Position numbers and translations under genes: made by a program | Part shown: piece after piece, positions 47,601 through 57,300 of the stretch | Layout: every line of letters begins with the position of its first letter | Position numbering within the stretch: position 1 is the first letter of the stretch | The notes under the pieces: model-generated | Seen by the model: the letters and a program-made list of their open reading frames with translations, nothing else | Told to the model about the DNA's origin: nothing | The model's database searches: none | Assembly (NCBI GenBank): GCA_033032175.1 | Contig: CM065321.1 | Span: 9,508,501 to 9,572,500 of the forward strand | DNA: 64,000 nt | Source of the DNA: Saturnia japonica | Taxonomy: Eukaryota; Arthropoda; Insecta; Lepidoptera; Saturniidae | Direction: 5' to 3'

Positions 47601-49851
47601 GCAATCGTGTTGTCTTAGATTCAGGGCGTAGAACACAATGATGTGGTATATAATATTTTCCCCTGCCCATTTCGTTTACTGAGACTAACGACATATGACC
47701 GCTCTCTATGTAATCAGACATAAAATCTGCGTATTGTGAATGTAGATCCGGATTTTGTGATAGTCTTCATTCGATAGCGTGGAATCTTCGCAATGCAACA
47801 TCCCGAGAACCATCGAAGGTTGGTTCTGATCCAGTTTTAAAAGGAATACGTACCATATATCGGCCAGATTCATCGCGAGTATGATCAGACTTAAACTTTT
47901 GCTCGCATAGTAATTCATCTGGAGTCAATATTGATGAACTTGGTACGGAATCAAGTTCCCAAAATCGTTGTACTAAAGCATTTAACTCGTTATCGATATC
48001 TGGTAATGTATGTAACAAAGTACTAGACGATATGCATGTCTTGCCTAAAAGAAGCCAACCAAAGATTGAATTAAACGCGGTAGGTTGGTTGGAACCGCCT
48101 TTAATATGTTGGTTAAGAATAGATTCTGCGAATACGTCCGCAGCGAATAATAAATCGATAGGTCCTGGAATATCAAAACCAGGATCCGCCAAGGATAACG
48201 ATTTAATATGTGACCATCCTGATGTGTTCAACTGCGCGATTGGTTGATCGCCACATATTTTAGAAATAACGTGCATATTTAATTTGTATAACACTCGACC
48301 GTCAGTTCCGACAGAACACACGACGTCACCGATGATCGGTGCTGCCGCATCTCCCAGCCCACTAACGTTCGCGATAGTCTTAACAGATTTTAAGTTTAAT
48401 TTTTGTATCGCCGATTCAGTAATAAAACTACTTTGACTGCCGGTGTCAAATAAAGCACGGAAAGATTGCATGTTGCCTGAAGCATCCAGAATTTGAACGA
48501 TAGCTGTTGCTAACAGCACGGTAATGTTTGGTTGAGATCTTGACACCAAAGTTAACCCGATATGCTTTGGCTCGTTATTATAATTGTCACGATGGAGCAA
48601 AGTATGATGTTTATGTTTGCATTTGCGACACGAGAAAATCGAATGGCAATTCTTCAGTTGATGTGAAGATTTCAAGCAGTTAAAACACCAGTTCTTTTGT
48701 TTAGCTATAAGCTGGCGATCGTCAAGCGATTTGTTTAAAAATTCTTGACATGATGTAATTGCATGTGCCTGATTGCAATAAGGACACTTACCCGAAAATG
48801 AGTCAATTTTATTATCAACCACACTCTTTTTATCATATTTTTCAGATGCAACAACAAGCGCTTGTGAAGTAGCAACATGCTTGTATTGATTTGACACATG
48901 CCTATGCTTAGGTGGATATTTTATGACTTCATTCGATTCGGAAAAATGTATGTCACGCGACATAGCTTCGCATTTAGATCGAAGAAAACTCTTAAGTTGA
49001 TCATAAGACGGTAATTCGATATCTGAATATTTTTCCTCAAAACTACGGCGGATATCTTTGTCAAGTTTCGATAAAATGTGATAAACTAAAACAAAATCCC
49101 AATTCGCAACCGGTAAGTTGATCGTTTTTAGAATACTCAAATTCTCTTCGAAAAGATCAAGCGACTTTTGGAACTCGCGCGCGTTGATGTATTTAAAGTC
49201 AATATTTAAAATATCTCTCCAACAGCTAAACGCTAAGGTACGTTTACACTTGTAGCGAGCAACAAGTGAATTATACGCATCATGATAATGTTCGTGAGTC
49301 ATAGGGTACGCTTTTACTACTAACAACGCATCGCCGCTAAGAGAAGATATCAAATAATGAAACTTTTCCGTAACTGTAAGTGAAGTAGAATTATGAATTA
49401 AAGCGTTAAAAGTATCAAAATATTCGGGCCATTGTTTGATGTTCCCGCCGAAATTAGGCAGAACGATTTTCGGCAAACGAATATTTTGTGATGAAGTCCT
49501 ATGCGATTGAGTAGATTCACTTTTAGTTAATTTCCGGTGAATCTATAATATTCGATAATACATATCATCAAAATGTTCTTGGATTTTATTTTCGTTGTCA
49601 TCCGAGTTATCTATTAGGTCTAAAATAGTAACATGCGCGTTCTCGAAACTCGACGTAATTTCTTTAACATCCTGATGATATGATAAAAATAAGTCGCTGT
49701 GTGAAGGGTCCTCTATAGCTAAACTACCGATTTCCAAAGCCTTTGCTAACCGTTTAATAGCAATTGTACGTTTTCTGCGTAAAGATGCTAAGTCTTGAAT
49801 TGTATGAGATTGCTAAAAAGAGGTCGATTTAGCCTTTGTTAAACTTGGCAT
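44680..49851 (-). pseudogene. BEL/Pao gag-pro-pol, one frame with four in-frame stops
   Basis: A single frame of 1,724 codons from ATG at 49,851 to TAA at 44,680-44,682 holds, in order: Gag (PNFGGNIKQWPEYFDTFNAL, the BEL/Pao gag type), zinc-knuckle-like cysteine motifs (CPYCNQAHAITSC, CFNCLKSSHQLKNC), an aspartic protease (ALFDTGSQSSFIT), reverse transcriptase (LRVVFDGSAKD, MADARQMYRQI, and catalytic VYIDDV near 47,230), RNase H (FCDSSENALG, LPRLELCAAV, FWSDSTIVLSWL, NPADICSRG) and integrase (zinc region HHSYLHPG...CIKC; catalytic VGVDFGGPF, IHADCGTNFVG, GGIWEIQIKAAK), plus the C-terminal BEL domain (LHRWQLIQSFHQSFWSRW). In-frame stops: TAG 49,813-49,815, TAG 49,543-49,545, TGA 47,767-47,769 and TAG 47,395-47,397, the last inside the reverse transcriptase. 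There is no frameshift anywhere. The 889-codon block below 47,349 is fully open. Confidence 0.94.
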
Positions 49852-50091
49852 TTTACGCGTAGTATGTTTTCTAAGGATCGGCATCATGAACTATTTTAGG
49901 TTCGATAATTGAAAAAAGAAATTCGAATTAATTTGACAGGTGAAGAAAAAGAATTCAATTTTAAAAACGTAAACAAATGAATTTTCGAATTTATATTTCG
50001 ATTTGCAACAAATGACAAAAATATGTAAGAAAATTTGAAAGGTCACAATATATGATAAAATATATGTATTTATATATATAATACTATTTAG

Positions 50092-50151
50092 TCGATGAAA
50101 TTATTATAAGCCGATGAAATTAATTAAATACCGATGAAATATAGTGATTAC
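50092..50151 (-). repeat. Three 20-bp units in the BEL leader
   Basis: CGATGAAAT recurs at 50,093, 50,112 and 50,132, with a period of about 20 bases, between the primer-binding site and gag. A fourth weak match (CCGATGACA) is near 50,176. It could be a packaging or structural element, but nothing shows this. Confidence 0.5.
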
Positions 50152-50351
50152 TTAATTAGACCTTACAATAATTTCCGATGACACACAAATGATATATATG
50201 TGAAATATTTGTTCGATGGTAACTATTGTACGATTTAGATATATATGAATAGGTATTTAGGTATGATTACTCGCAATATTAAGTAAGAACTACGACGATG
50301 ACCAGAAATACCCCAAACATATACCACGATTGAGAATAATATCGGTCGAAA

Positions 50352-50369
50352 TCCCGGGTTCCGGCACCA
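50352..50369 (-). promoter_or_regulatory. BEL primer-binding site
   Basis: Seven bases inside the 5' LTR the minus strand reads TGGTGCCGGAACCCGGGA. Its complement ends in CCA and resembles the 3' end of insect tRNA-Phe with one difference (tRNA recalled from memory, to be checked). Confidence 0.75.
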
Positions 50370-50376
50370 AAAAAGA

Positions 50377-50705
50377 TGTAGCATCCGCACCGAACCGTAA
50401 TAGCGGTGGCTTAGCTACACTGGGTAATTTCGATACGGTAAAAAACGATGTTCAAAAACTAGATAGCGCTGGAACAAATACAATGCTCTCACGTACCTTG
50501 GACTGCTCCAACACTTGCGATGATATCCACCGACACGATTCAGGTCACCATACGAATTCAGATTCGGTTTTGCACAGCGATTCTTGTTGCGTGCCTCGCG
50601 ATAAGAGCTCCAAAATTCGACGAGTACATAAAGCATGACAGCTGTCAGCTGCGTTTGCCAGTCCCATCGAGTATTGATAATAAGGTTTTATATGAGTACG
50701 AAACA
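50377..50705 (-). repeat. BEL 5' LTR
   Basis: Identical to 44,169-44,497 but for one base. On the minus strand a TATAAAACC box lies at 50,684-50,692, about 14 bases from the LTR start, which would put transcription start near 50,660. Confidence 0.95.
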
Positions 50706-50710
50706 TTGTG

Positions 50711-51410
50711 GCTTATGTATAAGAAATAGACATATACCATAGCGGCCTTTTTTAGACTTTTTTTTAAACTAAAGGCCAATATTTTTGTAGACCATTGTAT
50801 TTACGTATCATTAACCATTATGCCAGCGCACGTGGATAAAGCAGTTCGGGTTCACTTCCATTTCCAAATTACTTATCAAAAATTTATATTTAAGGTTAGC
50901 TTAGAGTTGAAGTCTAATGTTAGATAGCCTATACTATTTCGCGTGAATTTTGTTATCATGTACAAAAAAACAATTCATTAAACAAATAAAAAACTTTTCC
51001 GTTTTATTATACATATTAATATTAAAGTATTGATCTTTATAAAGTATAGATAATCGATGACTTTTAAGCCAATGTGAGTGTTAAAAATATATATGACCAG
51101 ATGGTAAATCAAGAATATTGTTGCTTTCCACTTTTAATTTAAAAAATATATAATTGGACCTTCATGATATTGATAAGCTCCGTTGTACGTTCGTAAACAA
51201 CAATAGTGGTTTTCGTAGTTCCGTAGCTAGACTGTTTCAAGAAGTCTTAACGTAGAGCTAACTACGACAGAGCGGTAAATGGGTTTAAATATATTATTTT
51301 ATGAACAGAGCACTAAAGAAAACATCTAACGATATTTCAATTTGATTCATTTATTATAGAAACACTGTAATTCTCAGAAGTTTATACTAACATGTTTTTT
51401 TATAAAAAAA
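50711..51410. other. Non-coding AT-rich stretch
   Basis: I see no gene or bounded repeat here. Confidence 0.35.
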
Positions 51411-51414
51411 TGGT

Positions 51415-51700
51415 GCCAAACAAACATACAGTCCGCCCGATAGTAAGCGGTTTCTGTAGCCTATGGATGCTTGTAATACCATAGGTATTAATCACTAGCA
51501 CGTTCTGACTTTGAACCCCTCTACCCCAAAGAGTACTGGAAACCCTGCTCGCCGCAAGAACATAACACTAGGTTCTTTGGCTACGATCTTCTGCAGGGTG
51601 GAGGTAATCCACCAGTCGGACTGCCCTAAGCAGACCGAAATCTCCAAAGATGTTTCTCTGTTGCTTACCTCTCTTTGGACTCCCCTTTCTCCAAGGAACT
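51415..51700 (-). mobile_element. LINE 3' tail fragment, family A (reversed)
   Basis: The longest copy of the family. Reversed, it holds GCAGTCCGACTGGTGGATTA, CCTCCACCCTGCAGAAGATC, GTAGCCAAAGAACC, ATACCTATGGTATTACAAGC and GTATGTTTGTTTGGC. It includes part of the sequence upstream of the tail (GGAGATTTCGGTCTGCTTAG). Confidence 0.6.
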
Positions 51701-51899
51701 CTGATGCAGGTTACTTACATATTATTCTATGTTTAACTGTTTAGGTAGAGTATTCCAAAAGAGTACGATGCCATCGAATTTTTTTACGAAATTGATTTAA
51801 TAATGTTATTCAAACATAGAGATTATAATAATAATTTATACTAAAAGTTGGTCAGAGTATATATCAATAAATAGAAAAAAAAACCAAATCGGATAATTA

Positions 51900-52420
51900 A
51901 TTGGTTCTCGAGTACCCACTTGTCAGGTGTCGGATCCGATTTCTAATCGGATGTCATGTCGCCGTCTCTGTTCACACAAGTCGGATAAAAGACCCGATAG
52001 AAGTTGGAGCTAATTGTACGCGAAGCGGCTGTACGTGATGAATGTCGACGAAGCTTTGGTTGTGATGTATTATTTTAGAAGGAAACAAAATACAACGACT
52101 AATAAAATAAAATATTGGGTGCACCCAATCCCTAGAGAAATCGGAATATTTCAGAACTTAATCAATTGAAAAAAAGAAAAACAGAAGTTTTAAATGATTT
52201 TAGAATTTCTATAGCTACATTCAAAGACTTGTTGGCGCAAGTTTCAGTGAGTATAAATTATGATAGCGGGTAGGGTTTCCGGACTCAATATCCGACACAT
52301 GTGAACAGCATCGTATTTGACATTTGACACGAGCAAGATCCGACACGATTTTTAATCGGACTTGCGGCGCGGCGCGCTTGCAAAACACCCAACAATACTT
52401 GTCGGAGCCGACAAAAACAT
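51900..52420 (+). mobile_element. Short PIF/Harbinger derivative
   Basis: Inverted sequence pairs flank a small coding piece: CTGTTCACACAAGTCGGATA near 51,968 pairs with TATCCGACACATGTGAACAG near 52,289, and GATTTCTAATCGG near 51,942 pairs loosely with CGATTTTTAATCGG near 52,345. The exact outer ends and target duplication were not found, so the limits are approximate. Confidence 0.5.
52038..52246 (+). pseudogene. Harbinger transposase, first exon remnant
   Basis: From ATG at 52,038 the frame reads MNVDEALVVMYYFRRKQN and then KYWVHPIPREIGIFQ. After a shift near 52,154 it reads ELNQLKKRKTEVLNDFRIS and ATFKDLLAQVS. The pattern WVHP...R..G.F..L...L......F.DFRIS..TF..LL is the N-terminal part of Harbinger transposases. 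It ends at a plausible splice donor (GTGAGT at 52,247). The catalytic exons are absent. Confidence 0.6.
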
Positions 52421-53040
52421 AAGTAATTCCTTTGCGATCTTGTAGGTACCTACATTAAATTTATTGTAAATTGTTAGCTAACGTAAAGCAGATTCCAGGT
52501 AAGGTTAGGAAGAAAAAGCGGTACATAATACATTGTTATTAATTATAAATTGATATTTTTAATGTATGTGATTACATAATTATATTTATTCTATTGTAAT
52601 CTTTTTTTATAGTATTGTACTAAAATGTTAAGAGATATACTTACTTATCTATATATTTATAAAGACATAAATATGATTGATAAAATTACCAGTTGTTTTA
52701 AATAAAAATAATGAAGATTAAGGATAAGAAGGATAATTTTATATATTCTAACGTAAATGCTATTGTAGCCCGTTGCACTACCGTGTGGTGTCACAGATAA
52801 GGAAAACAGAAAGCACGTAACCCACAACTCATTTTGTTAAAAGTCCTAACGTGTTCTGAACATACCGGGCACAAATTTAATCACATTTAAACAATTTATT
52901 TCAAAGCACTTATTCGAATTTTGTCGACTTTAAAATCGTGCGAGAGAATTTTATCTGATTAAATACTTACGCTGAAAATGACTCCATCATATAAATATAA
53001 ATTGTTACTCATGAAGGCATTATTAATTAAATGACTAGTT
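52421..53040. other. Non-coding AT-rich stretch
   Basis: I see no gene or bounded repeat here. Confidence 0.35.
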
Positions 53041-53044
53041 GTGC

Positions 53045-53240
53045 GTAAGCCGTGTTAAATTTATTCCACCAACTGACCACCGCGCCGCTGCTAATACACT
53101 CGTGTAACCTATCGTTGTTATCACTTCCCGTTCTTGCCTACAGTTTACTAGATTGATAATAGCTTAGAGTCGTAGCAAGACGGTATATAGTCTTATAAAA
53201 TGTTATATACCTTCCTCAATATATAGGCTATACAATGTAC
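53045..53240 (+). repeat. Dispersed repeat, family F
   Basis: Second copy of the stretch at 25,435-25,645 (AACTGACCACCGCGCCGCTG, ATCGTTGTTATCACTTCCCG, GAGTCGTAGC, CCTCAATATATAGGCTATAC). Confidence 0.5.
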
Positions 53241-54100
53241 TTTCAAAAACATATTTTCAAATTTTATTGGTAATTCAGGAATTTGCATAAACAAACAAAC
53301 GAATATCTTGAGCTTTATAATATTTGTATGGCAGCTTTTTTAAGGAGTTGTTTGCAACGTGAACACTGGACCGAAATAGGCTAAATTAAACAGACGATTT
53401 TGAATAAGAGTGAAATCGAGATAAAATAATGTTTTATGGAAAGATGTGCTAGATTTTATCTCTTTTATTGTAAACTAGCTTCTGCCCGCGTCTTCGTTCC
53501 CGTTGTATTCAAATTCAAAATGAAACAATACCCGCGCCACCTATTGTACACTGGTTGTATCAATCGTTGACATTATAATTATTGGCACCAATACAGAAAC
53601 TTTGGTGCTAAAGTTTCAACGTTATCGGATTAATGGAATCAATAGGTCTCAAACATGGAAATATTTTTATATATTATTTTTGTTAATAATATATGTAATT
53701 TTCAAATGACATTTTCAGTGTATTATATTAATTCATGTAAAAGGAATCTCTAATGTAGCAATGAACTGTTAAAACACTTAATATAAACATTTTGGAATAA
53801 ACATGATAAATAAATTGTCCGAGAACGAACATTAATAAGATTCATGTATAAAGTATCGATTTTGAAATCCCGAACAGGAAATAACAAAACCGTACATTAA
53901 AATTATTGAAAAGTGTATTTTAAATTAATCTTAAACCGATTTAACATTAAATACGTTGTCTGTGCAACAAATGAAAGTTACAGATGTACTGATAATTTCA
54001 TAATAATTTCTAAGTATATATTTCTTCAATCAAGACACGTAGTCTATATATGAGTAGGGTAGTAAAAAACGATTTTTTTTAACTTCTCACATGAAAATAT
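53241..54100. other. Repeat-rich non-coding stretch beyond the receptor 3' end
   Basis: At 53,472 a CTAGCTTCTGCCCGCGTCTT phrase begins a repeat related to the one at 7,917. No gene seen. Confidence 0.4.
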
Positions 54101-54102
54101 TT

Positions 54103-54108
54103 TTATTT
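54103..54108 (-). terminator. Candidate polyadenylation signal of the receptor gene
   Basis: AATAAA on the minus strand, about 195 bases beyond the receptor stop codon, just past a hairpin. No transcript evidence. Confidence 0.4.
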
Positions 54109-54110
54109 AA

Positions 54111-54241
54111 CGTTTTAAGAATGCTCAGGTAAAATTAACTCGATTTTTTTAAAGAATAGGAATTTTAAAAAAACATTTACAGATCGCTCAAAAAACATTA
54201 ATTTTAAATAAGCTAAAATGTTGGTAAGCATTCTTAAAACG
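54111..54241 (-). repeat. 15-bp inverted repeat in the presumed receptor 3' UTR
   Basis: CGTTTTAAGAATGCT (54,111-54,125) is the exact reverse complement of 54,227-54,241, with 101 bases between. It could be a hairpin or the remains of a foldback element. Confidence 0.6.
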
Positions 54242-54300
54242 TGTTAAATTATCATAATTATTCTCATATATTTTTTGGGCCACCTTAATTTTTAACAGAT

Positions 54301-54348
54301 TTATAAACTCTTACGTCGTTTAACCACTCTCCAAAAAGATTGATATAG
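54301..54348 (-). CDS. Odorant receptor exon 9 (C-terminus)
   Basis: Sixteen codons in phase 0 after the acceptor ATGTAG: YQSFWRVVKRRKSL then TAA. It matches the usual short final exon (a Y.FF..L-like stretch), but the acceptor has a weak pyrimidine tract, so this is the least certain exon. Confidence 0.55.
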   Translation of the reverse strand, partial: LYQSFWRVVKRRKSL

Positions 54349-57300
54349 CTACATGTTTTTACATGGAGACGGTTTTTATGCTATTCAATTTAGTGTTAAC
54401 GCGAACGAAGTCGGAGGCACAGCTAATATCGTTTAAGATCCGTACCTTTGTAAAAGTATCTAGAGAAATCGGGACTAGGTTAGCAGCTGTTATTATAACT
54501 GGTTGTTGAGTTCTTGCTATGAATATTACAACGTTTTTCTTCAATTCTTGAGGTAAGTCGAGCCAAGGGCACTGAATTACTAATGTTGATACGTAGGCGC
54601 TCTGGAAATGAAATGGTAATTCTTAAACCTTGAAATCAATTTTATCTTTGATTTAGTAACATATGTAAATTCTTCATATGTAAATTAATATCTGATTTTG
54701 CGAGAGTCTGAAGAATTCCAGAAATCTGTATGAAAAGTTTCTTATAGAAAAATTTGACACAGAATATAATAAAATTAAATTTTATTTTCTTTTTGTAGAG
54801 AAGTTAGAAGTTTCTCAAATAAACTACTCGAATAACATGCTACTAAGTAAACAAAGTTGGCCATTAATGCTAAATTTAACGTGTTAGTTAAGAAAAATGA
54901 TGTTATTATAAAGTAATGTAATGGCATATTATGTAGAACTGGTTTGAAAACTGTTTTGTAACCTGGTTAGTAATATGATAGAGATAAAATGACAGGGGTT
55001 GCCAGAAAGAACAATGAAAATGGGGACTAAATATTGCTACATTGCAAAAAAAAGGAATTAAAAAAACCCCCATTCATAAATAAAATTAAACAAATGTTTC
55101 ATTTATTTACTTATGTGTCGATGTATCTATTTTAGACAAAATATGAAATTTCTTTACATCTGAAAAACAGGCTAATCGTTTCATGAGGTGTGCGTGCTTG
55201 CGTGTAGGTCAAAGTTCAAGAAGCATTGTAGTAGGTACGTGTGATATTTGAAAAGGAGACCTTTACATAGACGAGGGATGACAAGTTTTGGAAAAACAGG
55301 ACATGTCTTACATTTGAATACCATTGGGCAAGCCTAGATTTGACTCATCAATCCTTCACACGATATTAATAAAAGTATAATATACATTTATGCACCGAAT
55401 ATAAATTGTAGAAAGTAATAAAATCATGAAAACTAGAATGGATATGACTGTGAATGATTATATCATAGGAAGTATGAAAGTACCACCAGTTACAAAGTTA
55501 CAGAATAATGGAGTAGCTTGGCATGGACTGGTCATGAGAAGAAATGAAATTCATGTAACTAGAAGAGTATAAAGTATGAAAGTGCGTGGATATACCAGAA
55601 CGGGAAGATCGAAGAACGTATGAATGAATAATGTGAGAAGTTGTCTATATATTAAAAGCACTGACTTAAATATCAACGTACAGCCCAAATTACTGATGTA
55701 AGGACAGTGAAAATCTGCGTGCGGGTTCCTTTTGTACTGCAGGTCAGCACTAAGGAAGAATTTTTGGAAAATCAACCCCTAAGGTGGTGAAAGGGGATGG
55801 AAGTTTGTATGAAAATTCGTCATTTTTGAAGATAGATCTATGGAAATTTATATTTAGCAAGACGTAAAAACATATAATGGTACATAATTATGATGTGAGC
55901 GAAGCCGCGGGAAAAGCGCTAGTATATGTATAAAAGACGATAACATTGAATTGGCATCTGATAAATGAGAGTGGAAAAGGGAAATATATTATAACGACCC
56001 TACTTAGAGTACTTAGATGGGATAGGGGCAAGAAGAAAAGATAAAAAATCAGAAAACTTAATTTATTTATGTTTGCCCTTTGTCGTCATCGAACTTTATA
56101 CTATTTACTGACTATTAAAGTAAAATTCTTATAGGTTTTTTTAAGTACTACACGAATATAAAAATAGTCAATTCTTTGAATTATCAATCTATTAATTACT
56201 CTGGAGGGCCTGTCATACGTCAACATATTAACGATTGAAAATATATTGTTTTGAATGTTCACATTATATATTCACGGTAAACTCACAATAAAACGAGTTG
56301 AAATAACTCAACTACTTTCTTAAAGCTTAGTGATAAATAACATATTTAAATTATATTATCTACTTTCACATTAATATTATAAACGTGAAAATAACTCTGT
56401 TTACCTGTTTGTTACTTTATCACGACTAAACCTCTGAACCGATGGAATTGAAATTAGCCTGCGGCTTGGGGAAGGATATAGTATGAAAACCACACAGACA
56501 AGTAGTGGGGAAAAGCTAGTTACATATACACATGCTTAAGAAAGACTACTCATATTGTTTAGTAATATACACTCACCTTAATAGTGATAGTATTGCCTAA
56601 ATAACAATCAATGAAAAGCACGCCAATAAAAATAGACAAATACATTAATATCCATCCTACAACAGTAATATTTTTCATTGGAGATTCAATCTGCAATTTT
56701 AAAGATTTTATTCAAGACATTTTCAATACATAAGCAAGTGAACTCATTAAAATCAAGCTTACTGAAAGTATTTGCACAGCGGTCGTACAAATAATGCAAC
56801 CATTTAGAAACAATGTTGACGTCAATTGCCCTCCAAACGTAGCTTGCAGTGTATGTATAAATCTGTAATGATAATTCAGTTATTAACATCTGTTATGTTA
56901 TAATCAGTGATGTGCCGGATCCCTAAAAATGTATATCCGCGAATACGGATTATTAATTGCTGTCTTGATTTACAGACACGGATACAGATACGGATTTGAA
57001 CCTTCGTAATTCATTTGTTTACTCGAAAGTTTACTCTGCGTGCGATATGTTTATAGATTAACGTGGTAAAGAAGAGCGTATAGTACATCAGTTTTTTCGG
57101 TAAATTTACGTGTTAAAAAACTATGAATACAAAAAAGTTTATTACATTAAGTCCAGTACAATAATAATATTTTATTATCATTCAGTCTGCCAAGTTACAC
57201 TTTCTCAAGCGCGATTTTTAATTTAATTTTAATTACGAGTATGATTATTTCTTCTTTACGTATGGTCGTGCGCGTGTTTTAGTATAAGATTGACATTTTT

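Larger units (their letters stand above)
44169..50705 (-). mobile_element. Complete BEL/Pao LTR retrotransposon
   Basis: A 6,537-bp element on the minus strand with two 329-bp LTRs, a primer-binding site, one long gag-pro-pol frame, and a purine tract. It is flanked by a perfect 5-bp target duplication TTGTG (44,164-44,168 and 50,706-50,710). The LTRs differ at one base (44,190 against 50,398), which points to a recent insertion. No envelope-like frame is present. The internal frame has four stops, listed in the gag-pro-pol entry. Confidence 0.96.

Noticed and set aside
54359..54544. Minus-strand frame running past exon 8
   Set aside because: The part after the GTACGG donor is intron read-through, not receptor sequence.
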